This document shows positions 32,588 through 42,606 of a stretch of 64,000 nucleotides of DNA, one piece after another. The stretch's first letter is position 1. Every line of letters begins with the position of its first letter. The notes under the pieces were generated by a model, which was not told where the DNA came from, did no database searches, and saw nothing but the letters and a program-made list of their open reading frames with translations. The DNA comes from Thiothrix unzii. Its GTDB lineage: Bacteria > Pseudomonadota > Gammaproteobacteria > Thiotrichales > Thiotrichaceae. A program made the translations under genes and the position numbers. The stretch spans positions 2,108,001-2,172,000 of the forward strand of contig NZ_CP072793.1 of assembly GCF_017901175.1 (NCBI RefSeq), read 5' to 3'.

Positions 32588-33238
32588 TTAAAACGGGACA
32601 GCACTATTGACCGAAAGCGTCGCGCCCGTCAACGGGTGCGGCAAACGAATCTGACTAGCGTGCAACAACAAACGCGGGGCTTGAGCACAAACCGCTGCAC
32701 TCGCGTACAACTCATCCCCCAAAATCGGGTGCTGCAACGCCTGCAAATGCACCCGCAATTGATGGGTGCGCCCGGTCACTGGCTCTAATGCCACCCGCGT
32801 GGTATCACTCGGCGAATCATAATTTAGCACTTGATAACGGGTACATGAGGCTTTACCGCGCTCAAAACACACCATCTGACGCGGGCGATTTGGCCAATCG
32901 GTAATCAGCGGCAAGTTGACTTCCCCATTCAACGGCTGCAAGCAACCGCTCACCACCGCCTGATAACACTTATGCACTTGGCGTTGCTGAAACGCGATGC
33001 TTAACGCCCGCTCCATCGCCTTACCCCGCGCCAACACCATCAAACCCGACGTGCCCATGTCTAAACGATGCACGATCAACGCATCCGGGAAATCCACCTG
33101 CACTCGACTAATCAAACAATCCTGCTTATCGTCACCCCGACCGGGAACGGACAACAACCCCGCTGGTTTTTCCACCACCAGCAGCGCATCATCGGCATAC
33201 AAAGGTACAATTTCCGTGGCAGGCGGCGCGTAAATCAA
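32588..33238 (-). CDS. rluA: RluA-family pseudouridine synthase
   Basis: This 216-residue protein is close in length to E. coli RluA, which makes pseudouridine in 23S rRNA (746) and tRNA (32). The catalytic motif is VHRLDMGTSGLMVLA, with the aspartate after HRL. The family motif GRTHQLRVHLQALQHPILGD is near the C terminus. No S4 domain is present, which favours RluA over RluC/D. It is divergent from the methyltransferase gene and lies upstream of murB. Confidence 0.88.
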   Translation of the reverse strand: MIYAPPATEIVPLYADDALLVVEKPAGLLSVPGRGDDKQDCLISRVQVDFPDALIVHRLDMGTSGLMVLARGKAMERALSIAFQQRQVHKCYQAVVSGCLQPLNGEVNLPLITDWPNRPRQMVCFERGKASCTRYQVLNYDSPSDTTRVALEPVTGRTHQLRVHLQALQHPILGDELYASAAVCAQAPRLLLHASQIRLPHPLTGATLSVNSAVPF

Positions 33239-33331
33239 GCGGTAAAATCCCCTAATAATGAACCATTATCATCGTGCAATTCACCCAAAACATCAATTAG
33301 AATGCCTTTTTGCCAACGACTGATACGCACC

Positions 33332-34039
33332 ATGCAACTGCAAAACCCTCACGCCACCACTCACTGTAACGAACTCGAACTCATCGCCAAGCACCTGCCG
33401 CTTGATCACGCCACGGTACTCGAACTCGGTTGCGGCACGGCACGCATGACGCGCTCACTGGTGGAACGCTTCCCCATTGCACGGATTATCGCCACTGAAG
33501 TTGACCGCATTCAGCACGCCAAAAACCTCGCCAGCGATTACCCCGATACCATTGAATTCCACGAAGGCGGCGCACAAGCGATTGACCTGCCCGACAACAG
33601 CGTTGACGTGGTGTTTATGTTCAAATCGCTGCATCACGTACCGCAAGAACTCATGGCGCAAGGCTTGCTGGAAATTGCCCGCGTGTTAAAACCCGGCGGC
33701 TTGGCTTGGATTTCCGAACCCGTTTACGCGGGTAAATTCAACGACATCCTGCGCTTATTTCACGATGAAAAAGTGGTGCGCGAACTGGCATTTCAAGCGG
33801 TGTGCGACGTTGTAGCCTCCGGTAAATTGCAATTAGTCGAACAAATATTCTGCAATACTGAAACCCGTTTTGCGGATTTTGCCGAGTTTGAAACACGGAT
33901 TTTGAACGTGACTCACACTAACCACAAACTGGACGACACGCTGTACGCGCAAGTGCAGCAGCGGTTTGCGGCGCATATGGGTGAAGATGGGGTGAAGTTT
34001 GCTAATCCGGCGCGGTTTGATGTGTTGAGGAAACCGTAG
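33332..34039 (+). CDS. Class I SAM-dependent methyltransferase
   Basis: The 235-residue protein has SAM motif I (VLELGCGTARMTRSLVER), an acidic residue after strand 2 (ATEVDRIQ), motif IV NSVDVVFMFKSLHH and the post-motif LEIARVLKPGGLAWISEP. This is the Methyltransf_11/UbiE-like class. The substrate cannot be told. The frame is open far upstream, but homologous sequence starts at about ATG 33332; no good ribosome site is seen, and ATG 33302 is an alternative. It is transcribed alone, divergent from rluA. Confidence 0.75.
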   Translation: MQLQNPHATTHCNELELIAKHLPLDHATVLELGCGTARMTRSLVERFPIARIIATEVDRIQHAKNLASDYPDTIEFHEGGAQAIDLPDNSVDVVFMFKSLHHVPQELMAQGLLEIARVLKPGGLAWISEPVYAGKFNDILRLFHDEKVVRELAFQAVCDVVASGKLQLVEQIFCNTETRFADFAEFETRILNVTHTNHKLDDTLYAQVQQRFAAHMGEDGVKFANPARFDVLRKP

Positions 34040-34059
34040 CGCAATTGCCGATTAAGATC

Positions 34060-34217
34060 GGCCGGCTCATACGAGCCGACCATCTACAGCCAGCGGGTTA
34101 GTGTGAGGGAGTCAGCGACTGACTGTAGAAAAAGGTGGGTTTACGCTCAAGCGAACCCTTGAGCCGGACTCTAGCAAGAAAAGTGTAAAGAGCGGTTTAC
34201 ACTCACCAATTTTTTTC
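34060..34217. other. Cluster of four hairpins in a 361-bp intergenic region
   Basis: The gap 34040-34400 holds four palindromes. They are 34060-34081 (9 bp, one mismatch), 34110-34124 (AGTCAG/CTGACT), 34145-34164 (GCTCAAG/CTTGAGC, 6-nt loop) and 34182-34203 (AGTGTAAA/TTTACACT, 6-nt loop). A run of seven T follows at 34210-34216. The last may terminate the methyltransferase transcript. The others suggest a structured RNA or operators for the small XRE regulator downstream. The rest, 34218-34400, is AT-rich with nothing recognisable. Confidence 0.5.
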
Positions 34218-34400
34218 ATAATTTTTATCAAGAAATCGTATTTCATCTCAATAGGCCGCAACAGAAGACCACATGAAAGCAGAGCATGTTAATCACCAGA
34301 GTAATAAGTTGATTATTAAATAAAAATTAACAAGGTGTATTTTCCTACCTTTCGCCTGCAATCTACCTCATCCAGAATACCGTATTGGGGAAGTGGTTAA

Positions 34401-34685
34401 GTGAGGAAAACCCAGCATATGTCTGCATTAGATCTGGCGCATCACCTGCGCGAACAATTAGAGGCATTAGGAATGACGATAACGGAAGCGTCCGCACGCT
34501 CCGGCATTTCACGTCAAACATGGCATAGATTGTTACAAGCTGACATCGACGAAGCTAAGCTGTCTACCTTAGTCAAAGTTGCTAATGTTTTAGAGACACA
34601 TGTCCTCACTTTGTTGACCGTATATTTTCAAAGAAAACCTATTGAGCAGTACGCTACTCGACAAGAGCATCTTCATCTGCATTGA
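34401..34685 (+). CDS. Small XRE-type helix-turn-helix protein
   Basis: This protein of 94 residues (or 88 from ATG 34419) has a helix-turn-helix pattern MTITEASARSGISRQTWHRLL near 30-50, followed by a helix LSTLVKVANVLETHVLTLL. The GTG at 34401 has GGGGA upstream; the ATG at 34419 has GAGGA at a longer distance, so the start is open. No toxin partner adjoins it. It could regulate itself through the palindromes upstream. Confidence 0.6.
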   Translation: MRKTQHMSALDLAHHLREQLEALGMTITEASARSGISRQTWHRLLQADIDEAKLSTLVKVANVLETHVLTLLTVYFQRKPIEQYATRQEHLHLH

Positions 34686-34812
34686 TGCCTTGGCAAGGCA
34701 CACCACTCATTTCACTAGGCATTGGAGGCGCGGTTAACCGCTATTGAAAGTAGCGAAACCGCCTGCAACCTGCTACCCTTTCCGGCTCATTAAGGAATGC
34801 CTAGATACCGCC

Positions 34813-36855
34813 ATGAAGCCAAGAAAAATCCTCATCACCAGCGCACTGCCCTACGCCAATGGCCCGATTCATATTGGTCACATGGTCGAATACATCCAGA
34901 CGGATATTTGGGCGCGTTTTCAACGTTTGCGCGGCAATGAATGCTATTACGTGTGCGCGGATGACACGCACGGCACACCGATCATGCTGCGGGCGCAACA
35001 AGAAGGCATTACCCCGGAACAATTGATTGCCCGCATAGGCGCGGAACATCAGCGTGATTTTGCAGGGTTTAGGGTCGGTTTCGACAATTACTACACCACG
35101 CACTCTGACGAAAACCGCCATTTCGCCGAATTCATCTACAAAGCAGCGCGTGACAATGGGCATATTGAAAAGCGCACGATTCGCCAAGCTTACGATGCGC
35201 AAGCGAACATGTTCCTGCCCGACCGCTTCATTAAAGGCGAATGCCCACGTTGTGGCGCGGCGGATCAATACGGCGATAACTGCGAAGCTTGCGGTGCGAC
35301 TTACTCCCCCACTGATTTGAAAAATGCGGTGTCGGCAATTTCCGGCACGACTCCGATTGAAAAAGAAACCGACCACTATTTCTTTAAGCTGGGGCATTTT
35401 GAAAGCTTCCTGCGCGAATTCCTCGCCAGCGGTGCGGTACAAAAAGAAATAGCCAATAAGCAAATGGAATGGTTTGAGTCGGATCAAGGCTTGAGCGATT
35501 GGGATGTTTCCCGCGATGCGCCTTACTGGGGCTTTAAAATTCCCGACACTGATGACAAATATTTTTACGTGTGGCTGGATGCGCCGATTGGTTATTTAGC
35601 CAGCTTCAAAAACCTGTGTGAGCGCACCGGGCTGGATTTTGATAGTTTCTGGAAACCCGATTCCACCGCCGAGGTGTATCACTTCATCGGCAAAGACATC
35701 GCCTATTTCCACACGCTATTTTGGCCTGCCCTGTTGCATGGCGCGGGTTTCCGCACCCCTAGCGCAGTCCATTGCCACGGCTTTTTGACAGTGAATGGCG
35801 CGAAAATGTCCAAATCACGCGGCACATTTATCCAAGCCGAAAGCTATCTCAAGCATTTGAACCCTGAGTGGCTACGCTATTATTTCGCCAGCAAACTCAG
35901 CAATGGCGTGGATGACATCGACCTCAACCTCGAAGACTTCGTAGCACGGGTCAACAGCGATTTAGTCGGCAAAGTGGTTAATATTGCCTCGCGTTGCGCC
36001 GGTTTCATCAACAAGCGATTTGACAACAAACTGGCTGATATGCTGCCTGATAGCGCGTTATATCAGGAGTTTAGCGATGCCTCTGAGCGTATCGCCGAAC
36101 TTTACGAAACCCGCCGCTACGGTCAGGCGATGCGCGAAATCATGGGCTTAGCTGACAAGGCCAACCAATACGTTGACGAACAAAAGCCGTGGGTACTCGC
36201 CAAAGACCCCGAACGCCTTGCCGACGTACAAAACGTTTGCACCCAAGGCATCAATATGTTCCGTGCGATTGTGAGCTACCTCAAGCCGGTTCTCCCACAA
36301 TTGGCGGTGGATGCAGAAAGCTTCCTCAATGCCGGTGAACTAACTTGGGCAAGTGTTGCGACACCTCTGATTGGCAGCGAAATTGCTACGTTCAAAGCTC
36401 TGATGACTCGTGTTGAACCAGCAATGGTCGAAGCCATGCTCGAAGACAACAAACAAGCCATCCAGCCCGCAGCCGTAAACAATACTGCGCCCCCAGCCTC
36501 AAGCCAACTGACCGACGACCCTATCGGTGCCACGATTGACTACGACGATTTCGCCAAAATCGACTTACGCATCGCTAAAATCGTTAAAGCGGAACACGTC
36601 AAAGGCGCGGATAAGCTGGTGCAGTTGACGCTTGACCTCGGTGGTGAAACCCGCAACGTATTCGCGGGCATTAAATCAGCGTATGATCCCGCCGATCTGG
36701 AAGGGCGGCTGACAGTCATGGTGGCGAATTTAGCTCCCCGCAAAATGCGTTTCGGCATATCCGAAGGCATGGTATTAGCCGCAGGCCCCGGTGGTAGTGA
36801 TTTATTCATTCTCACCCCAGACAGCGGTGCGCAACCCGGAATACGTGTAAAATAA
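34813..36855 (+). CDS. metG: Methionyl-tRNA synthetase
   Basis: This class I synthetase charges tRNA-Met. The 680 residues have the HIGH motif at 20-23, a zinc knuckle [18 protein letters not shown], the KMSKS loop near 331-335, an anticodon-binding helical domain and a C-terminal EMAPII/Trbp111 dimerisation domain from about 575 ([20 protein letters not shown]). I use ATG 34813 ([10 protein letters not shown]) rather than the in-frame start 23 codons upstream. It is followed after 16 bp by the DUF349 gene. Confidence 0.95.
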   Translation: MKPRKILITSALPYANGPIHIGHMVEYIQTDIWARFQRLRGNECYYVCADDTHGTPIMLRAQQEGITPEQLIARIGAEHQRDFAGFRVGFDNYYTTHSDENRHFAEFIYKAARDNGHIEKRTIRQAYDAQANMFLPDRFIKGECPRCGAADQYGDNCEACGATYSPTDLKNAVSAISGTTPIEKETDHYFFKLGHFESFLREFLASGAVQKEIANKQMEWFESDQGLSDWDVSRDAPYWGFKIPDTDDKYFYVWLDAPIGYLASFKNLCERTGLDFDSFWKPDSTAEVYHFIGKDIAYFHTLFWPALLHGAGFRTPSAVHCHGFLTVNGAKMSKSRGTFIQAESYLKHLNPEWLRYYFASKLSNGVDDIDLNLEDFVARVNSDLVGKVVNIASRCAGFINKRFDNKLADMLPDSALYQEFSDASERIAELYETRRYGQAMREIMGLADKANQYVDEQKPWVLAKDPERLADVQNVCTQGINMFRAIVSYLKPVLPQLAVDAESFLNAGELTWASVATPLIGSEIATFKALMTRVEPAMVEAMLEDNKQAIQPAAVNNTAPPASSQLTDDPIGATIDYDDFAKIDLRIAKIVKAEHVKGADKLVQLTLDLGGETRNVFAGIKSAYDPADLEGRLTVMVANLAPRKMRFGISEGMVLAAGPGGSDLFILTPDSGAQPGIRVK

Positions 36856-36871
36856 ACAAGGTAAAATCAGC

Positions 36872-39124
36872 ATGTTAGGGAATTTATTTAAGCCGAAGTG
36901 GTTACACAAGGATGCCAAAGTGCGCATCCAAGCTATACAAGGTTTAGCCGGAGATAGCGTCGAACTGATCAAGCTCGCGCAAACCGACCCCGATATGGGG
37001 GTGAGAAGTGAAGCCATTACCCGTTTAAGCCATCTGCCCACGCTGATTCAACTGGGACATGGTGCAACACCACTGGCAGACCGGGCGCGGCAACGTGTCA
37101 TTATCCTCGCAGCAACGGATCACCACCACGACACCCTGTTGGCGGACGTGTTTAGTTGGTTGCAAAACCCTGCACTGCTTACCAGCATCGCACGTGATAG
37201 CGAACGCGGGGTCAAGCTGCGCCGCCACGCGATTGAGCAACTCAACGACCAGAACCTGTTGTTTGAGATTGCCAGCAACGATGCATCCAAAGAAATTCAA
37301 TACCTTGCGGCAACACGTTTACACGATTTAGAAAAACTCAAACTGCTCGATAAACAGCACGGTAAAACCAACAAGCGTTTGCGTCAATTACTCAAAGAAC
37401 GCATCGACCAAGAACAGCACGCACAACAACTTCAGCAACGTATTGCTAATTTATGTGATGACGCAGAAAGTCTTGGCAAACGCAGCACTTGGGCGCAGGA
37501 AAAAACCCGCGCACTCACCCTGCAACAACGCTGGCAAGAAACCGTGCGGCACGCCAGCCCTGCACACCAAACGCGCTTTGATACCGCCATTCAAGCGTTT
37601 CAGCAGCAATTAAGTGCTTACGAAACCGAACAGGCGCAACGTGCCGAACAACAAGCGCAACAAGCGGCTGAACAGGCACGCATTGCTGCCGAAGCCGCTG
37701 CTTTAGCAGAGCAACAAGCTCAAGCGGCGCGCGAACAGCAAGAGCAAATGCAGCAAGCGCAAGCTCAGGCACGCCAACAACGTCAGCAGCAACAAGCCCA
37801 ACAAAGCGAGGTGCAGCAACACCTGCATCAAGCGTTACAAACCTTGGAAGCGCATCTAGAAGCCGAACGCTACGGCGAAGCGATTGACCAGCACCAGAAC
37901 CTGCTGCAAACCCTGAAGGAAACTGCCAACCTGCCAGCGGGCGAACGCGCATTTTTCCAACGCCGAATTCAAATGCTTACCCCTTACATCCGCGAATTGC
38001 AGGATTGGCGACGTTGGGGAACCGATCAGGCACGCAAGCAACTGATTGAAACAGCAGAAAACTTACGCACTGACGATGCGCTTGACCCACAAGAACGCGC
38101 CAAACAAGTTCAAACCTTGCGCAACGAATGGCGAAAACTCTCCCAAATGGAACCGGGGCAACAACGCGCTTTATGGAAAGCCTTTGATGCCAACGTTACC
38201 GCCGCTTATGAACCCAGCAAACAGCACTTCACTGAGCAAGCGCAGCAACGCCAAGCCCATCTGGAACAACGCAACGCGCTATGTGCCCAACTGGAAGCTT
38301 TGCACGCGGAAACCGACTGGGACAATGCCGACTGGCGCAGCCTGCAAAATCACATCAATCAGTTGCGCAAACAATGGAAAGAAGCGGGTACGGTCGGACA
38401 CAAAGACTGGAAAATCATCAATGACCGTTTTAATGCCGCGATGGATTTACTCGATGTGCCTTTCAAAACCGAACGTGAACACAACTGGCAAGAACGTGAG
38501 CAACTGGTAGCCGAAGCGCAAGCCCTATTGGAACAAACCGACACCGCGCAAGCCATTGAAGACGCAAAAAATCTGCAAGCACAATGGCACATTACCCTGC
38601 CCTCACGCCCTGCGGATGAACAACGCCTATGGAAACAATTCCGCGAACCGATTGATACATTGTTTACCCGTTCCCGCGAAGAACGCCAGCAGCAACGTCA
38701 TGAACGTGACGCACACCTTGCCGAAACCGCACGCCTCGAAGCCGAAAAACGCCAACGCGAACTTGAACAGCAGCAACAAAAACGTGCCGAATGGGACGCT
38801 TTGATCGCGCAAGGCATCAGCAATAAATCTGCCGCAACCGACCCTGATACCCAGCAAGCCAATCAAACAGCCGGTGAAAAGCTGTGCCTGCAACTGGAAA
38901 TTCTGCTGGATTTGGAAACACCCGCTGCCTTCCAGAAAGCGCGGATGGAATACCAACTGGCGCAACTTTCTGAAAGCATGTTGACCCGCCGGGAATTGCA
39001 ATCGCCTACCACACAAGCCTTGCCCTTGTTAAAGCAATGGTACGCACTGGGTGGCATGGCGGAAGAAGCGGCAAGCGTGCAAATTGAGCGGATTGAGAAG
39101 ATTCAAGCCGCGATTCAAGGTTAA
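36872..39124 (+). CDS. DUF349 coiled-coil protein
   Basis: This 750-residue soluble protein has no signal peptide. Residues 1-150 look like HEAT-type helical repeats (VRSEAITRLSHL, LRRHAIEQLNDQ, IQYLAATRLHDLEKL). About 240-325 is a Gln/Ala-rich coiled coil. The remainder contains repeated DUF349 units (tryptophan-spaced helices such as LRNEWRKLSQMEPG and LRKQWKEAGTVGHKDWKIIN). DUF349 proteins are widespread in gammaproteobacteria without an agreed function. It is probably co-transcribed with metG and converges with rdgC. Confidence 0.85.
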   Translation: MLGNLFKPKWLHKDAKVRIQAIQGLAGDSVELIKLAQTDPDMGVRSEAITRLSHLPTLIQLGHGATPLADRARQRVIILAATDHHHDTLLADVFSWLQNPALLTSIARDSERGVKLRRHAIEQLNDQNLLFEIASNDASKEIQYLAATRLHDLEKLKLLDKQHGKTNKRLRQLLKERIDQEQHAQQLQQRIANLCDDAESLGKRSTWAQEKTRALTLQQRWQETVRHASPAHQTRFDTAIQAFQQQLSAYETEQAQRAEQQAQQAAEQARIAAEAAALAEQQAQAAREQQEQMQQAQAQARQQRQQQQAQQSEVQQHLHQALQTLEAHLEAERYGEAIDQHQNLLQTLKETANLPAGERAFFQRRIQMLTPYIRELQDWRRWGTDQARKQLIETAENLRTDDALDPQERAKQVQTLRNEWRKLSQMEPGQQRALWKAFDANVTAAYEPSKQHFTEQAQQRQAHLEQRNALCAQLEALHAETDWDNADWRSLQNHINQLRKQWKEAGTVGHKDWKIINDRFNAAMDLLDVPFKTEREHNWQEREQLVAEAQALLEQTDTAQAIEDAKNLQAQWHITLPSRPADEQRLWKQFREPIDTLFTRSREERQQQRHERDAHLAETARLEAEKRQRELEQQQQKRAEWDALIAQGISNKSAATDPDTQQANQTAGEKLCLQLEILLDLETPAAFQKARMEYQLAQLSESMLTRRELQSPTTQALPLLKQWYALGGMAEEAASVQIERIEKIQAAIQG

Positions 39125-39140
39125 ATCGCCGCTTCAGCCA

Positions 39141-40046
39141 TTAGGGTGCGGGTGCTGAAAAGCACCCCATCAAATCCGCCAACAACTGCGTCACTTCCCC
39201 CGTCATCAGGGCAAATTCAATATCCAACCGTTCCGCGTGCGATTGCGGATCGGCATCTTTCAAGGTGTCTTCCAGCACATCCAAAAAGCGCACCTTACGC
39301 ACCTGCAATTCATCAGTCAGCACAAAACTGATTTTATCCGCCCACACCAGACCCAGTTTCGACACGACTTTACCGGCGGTGAAATTAGCTTGCACCGCTT
39401 CGGTGGTTAGTTCGTGACGTTTGAAGACTGCGACACTTTTTTCATCACCTTGACTGCGCAATTCGCATTCTTCACCCAAACTAAATGGCGCAGGCATCCC
39501 GCCCTCTTTCAGCCATTGGGTCATTAAAAACGTCGGGGTAATATCGGTTTTCGGCACGGTAGTAGGCAATGAACCCAAACAGGTGCGCAACAATTTGGTC
39601 ATGCGTTCGGCTTGTGCCGCCGCTGAAGTATTAATCACCATCCAGCCATTGACCGGATCAAGCCATGCATCCATTTTGCGGGTGCGGGTAAAGGCTTGTG
39701 GCAGTAATTCAAACTCAATTTGTTCACGTAAGTCTTTCTTTTCGCGATTGCTAACTTTGCGGTCTTCTTTGAGTTCAATGTCGGCGACGCGCTCATCCAG
39801 CTCTTCACGCACCACCGAGGCAGGCAGCATACGTTCCTGATGCGCCAAGGTGAGCAACATATAATCGCCAGCCACCAGCAACAGTTGTTCACTATTACGT
39901 CCGAAGGGTGAAACCCAACCGCTGGCTTCGCGCTGTTCTTTATTGCAACCCAAGAATGGCTTGCTTTCTAATGCATCGTGTAATGCTTCTGGGGTAACGC
40001 TGAAATCGCTGCCTAAACGGAGCAAATGAAGATTTTTAAACCACAT
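39141..40046 (-). CDS. rdgC: Recombination-associated protein RdgC
   Basis: RdgC is a ring-shaped DNA-binding protein on the nucleoid that limits RecA loading. The 301 residues match the E. coli length and begin MWFKNLHLLRL. Family motifs include FLGCNKEQREASGWVSPFG, RKMDAWLDPVNGWMVINTS, and LGLVWADKISFVLTDELQVR near the C terminus. It ends 16 bp from the convergent DUF349 gene and has no partner genes. Confidence 0.94.
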   Translation of the reverse strand: MWFKNLHLLRLGSDFSVTPEALHDALESKPFLGCNKEQREASGWVSPFGRNSEQLLLVAGDYMLLTLAHQERMLPASVVREELDERVADIELKEDRKVSNREKKDLREQIEFELLPQAFTRTRKMDAWLDPVNGWMVINTSAAAQAERMTKLLRTCLGSLPTTVPKTDITPTFLMTQWLKEGGMPAPFSLGEECELRSQGDEKSVAVFKRHELTTEAVQANFTAGKVVSKLGLVWADKISFVLTDELQVRKVRFLDVLEDTLKDADPQSHAERLDIEFALMTGEVTQLLADLMGCFSAPAP

Positions 40047-40102
40047 ACGGTTATGCCTTGTTATGGATTGCGGGTGCGCGGATTATGCCAAGCCTGCCGG
40101 GG

Positions 40103-41233
40103 TTAAACCAGCGGTAATGTCCCGAATTGCACCCAAGGGTTTTTCAGCCCCAACCACTGCTGCGCCAACGTGCCGTAGACTTTACGGAAATCCACGGTTT
40201 GCTGCGGGTTGCCATCAGCATCCAACTCGTGCAATCGCGGGGCATCGCCGTAAATACCGCCACGCACCCGACCGCCTAGCAATAATTGCACCGAAGCCGT
40301 GCCGTGATCCGTACCCTTGCCCCGATTTTCCTGCGCCCGCCGCCCGAATTCCGAATACGTCATCACTACCACATCATTCCACCGCCCGCCGCGCTGCATT
40401 GCCCGTGCAAACGAGTCCAAGCCGCCCGCGAGGTGGTGCAACAAATTGCTATGCGCCACGACTTGATTGCTGTGCGTATCAAAACCTTCCTGTGTCACTA
40501 AATACACCGGCGCATCCACCCCACTGAGAATCATCTGCGCCACTGATTCCAGATCACGCCCCAAAGCACTGGTGGCAAACGGCACACCTACCGCTACCGG
40601 TTGATGCAATTTACTGCCCAATTGCTGACCTGCTGCGTAAAGCTGATGCTGAGTGCGCGTCAAATGCGCCAACGCAGGGGTAACAGTCGCCGGGGCAATA
40701 TCGTCCACTAAACTCACTTGACTGAGAAAAACCGCCGGACTTTGCATTGCCAGCGCGTGACAATCCTTACCCAATAACGGCCCCAGTTGTTCGCCCATCA
40801 CGATGCCATGCAAACCGTTCCCTGCCAAGGTTTGCGCTAACCAACCCTGTTCCGGCGCACGTTGTGCAGTACTGGCGGTTTCCCAAATATCATTGGAACG
40901 AAAATGCGACAAATCCCCGTGCGGATAACCTACCCCTTGCACCCATGCCATTTGCCCCGCATCCCACCAAGGTTTGAGTGCTTTAAGGTAAGGGTTTAAG
41001 CCCATCCCCTGCCCGGTATCAATGACCTGATGACGCGGTATCGCCAGCGTTGGGCGCAGTGAATAATACAAAGGGTCAGCATGGGGAATCAGGGTATTCA
41101 AGCCATCATTGCCACCCGCCAATTTAACCAACACCAGAACGCGCCGCTGGCTGGGGCTAGCAGATGCGATGGATGGCAACCAACTCAAAAACGGTGCGGC
41201 AGCACCCCATTGTAAAAAAGCTCGGCGATTCAT
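40103..41233 (-). CDS. Tat-exported DUF1501 protein (second locus)
   Basis: This 376-residue protein has a twin-arginine signal (MNRRAFLQWGAAAPFLSW) cleaved near 26. DUF1501 motifs are VLVKLAGGNDGLNTLIPH, then FDTHSNQVVAHSNLLHHL and MTYSEFGRRAQENRGKGTDHG near the C terminus. This is the canonical form of the family and keeps the EFGRR...GTDHG motif, which the copy at 21804 has changed. It lies 11 bp behind a DUF1800 gene, the usual partner. The pair is exported and of unknown reaction. Confidence 0.88.
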   Translation of the reverse strand: MNRRAFLQWGAAAPFLSWLPSIASASPSQRRVLVLVKLAGGNDGLNTLIPHADPLYYSLRPTLAIPRHQVIDTGQGMGLNPYLKALKPWWDAGQMAWVQGVGYPHGDLSHFRSNDIWETASTAQRAPEQGWLAQTLAGNGLHGIVMGEQLGPLLGKDCHALAMQSPAVFLSQVSLVDDIAPATVTPALAHLTRTQHQLYAAGQQLGSKLHQPVAVGVPFATSALGRDLESVAQMILSGVDAPVYLVTQEGFDTHSNQVVAHSNLLHHLAGGLDSFARAMQRGGRWNDVVVMTYSEFGRRAQENRGKGTDHGTASVQLLLGGRVRGGIYGDAPRLHELDADGNPQQTVDFRKVYGTLAQQWLGLKNPWVQFGTLPLV

Positions 41234-41244
41234 GCGATTCCCCC

Positions 41245-42537
41245 TTAAGACACTTGAAAAGCTGGGTCAAGCAACAAAGCCCGCACCAAACGCCGGTCGC
41301 CCGCAATACTCGGCAACGCTTGCAACGGCGACACTGGCAACATCCATTCCACCAGCTCTTGTTCGCTGGCTTGAGGCAGTTTCAACCCGGTTTCGACCCG
41401 CTGATTCAAGTCACCACGCGATAATTTGGTCAAATACGAGGTGCGCACCAGTAAGGTTTGGGTACTGATCCAATGTTCGCCGCCCTGCCAGCCCTTGACG
41501 TTGGGCGGGTCGAATAATTCCTGCCCCAATAAACGGCACAAATTGACCATTGCTGTGATGGATTCTCGCGGGTAAGGAATCATCCGCACCGTACCGACCA
41601 GAATTTCAATCGGTGATTTGATCAGCGTCCCTTTGTTGCGTTGCGCCCAAAAAGCTTCGCTGGTTAACACCGCACTCAGCAAGGCTTTGATTTCATAACC
41701 GGAGGTGCGTAATACCTGTGCCCAAGAGCGCACCGTTGCGGCATCCGGTGTGCCGTTATTGACGAAGTTTCGCCAGAACTTTTCACTAAGGTGTTCAGCG
41801 GTACGCGGGTGTTCCAGCAGAATGGCAATAATGTCTTCACCGCTAAATGTTCCGCTTTTGCCTAAGAAACTAACGCGGCTCGTGTCGTGCTGATCGGCAC
41901 GGACCACAAACTTTCCGTTGCGGTTATCCACGCCCCAACCGGTAAAGGCTTTCGCAGCGGCTTTGACATCGGCCTCGCTGTAATGCCCGCGCCCCAGCGT
42001 GAACAGCTCCAACAATTCACGCGCGAAGTTTTCATTGGGGTTGCCTTTGATATTTTGGTAGCCATCCAAATACACCAGCATCGCGGGATCTTTAGCAATC
42101 GCGTGTAACAGTTCCGCAAAATTACCCAAAGCATGACGACGTAATAACAGGTTTTGTTGGTGCAACAGACTGGGTTGCAAAGTTTTCTGGATTGATGAGG
42201 TAAAATGATTGTGCCAAAACAAGGTCATACGCTCTATCAGCGGAGCGCGGGTTGCCAGCAACTGCGTTACCCACCAAGCTTGCAAACGCTTACCTTCGGC
42301 TTGCGCCAGCATCCAGGCTTGGGTACGGTGTTGTGCATCCATCAGGCGCATCGGTTCGAGCGTATGCCACGCGCTCATCGCAGGTGGTGCAGCTAACGGC
42401 GATGCAGGCGGGTTTAAAACCGCAGCCACGGCCTCGTCACGTGACTTGCTCTGCAAGCGTTTGATTTGATCCCATTCCGCACCCAGCCCGGTACGGGCAA
42501 CCAAATGCCGCGCCTCCCCAAAGGTGAGTCCATCCAT
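41245..42537 (-). CDS. DUF1800 protein
   Basis: The 430 residues follow the DUF1800 pattern: EARHLVARTGLGAEWDQ at the start, MTLFWHNHFTSS, then NPNENFARELLELFTLGRGHYSEADV and AKAFTGWGV. The C-terminal part is LLGQELFDPPNVKGWQGGEHW. No clear signal peptide is seen from ATG 42537; the protein may leave the cell with its Tat-exported DUF1501 partner 11 bp downstream. The reaction is unknown. Confidence 0.88.
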   Translation of the reverse strand: MDGLTFGEARHLVARTGLGAEWDQIKRLQSKSRDEAVAAVLNPPASPLAAPPAMSAWHTLEPMRLMDAQHRTQAWMLAQAEGKRLQAWWVTQLLATRAPLIERMTLFWHNHFTSSIQKTLQPSLLHQQNLLLRRHALGNFAELLHAIAKDPAMLVYLDGYQNIKGNPNENFARELLELFTLGRGHYSEADVKAAAKAFTGWGVDNRNGKFVVRADQHDTSRVSFLGKSGTFSGEDIIAILLEHPRTAEHLSEKFWRNFVNNGTPDAATVRSWAQVLRTSGYEIKALLSAVLTSEAFWAQRNKGTLIKSPIEILVGTVRMIPYPRESITAMVNLCRLLGQELFDPPNVKGWQGGEHWISTQTLLVRTSYLTKLSRGDLNQRVETGLKLPQASEQELVEWMLPVSPLQALPSIAGDRRLVRALLLDPAFQVS

Positions 42538-42606
42538 AATATCCTGCCCGTAAATCTTTGGTATTGGTATGCATTAGAATACCGGCAGTCTATAAAGTTC
42601 AAAGTG

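Noticed and set aside
34801-35487. 228-codon open frame on the minus strand across metG
   Set aside because: It mirrors metG codons and shows no domain; metG is complete on the other strand.
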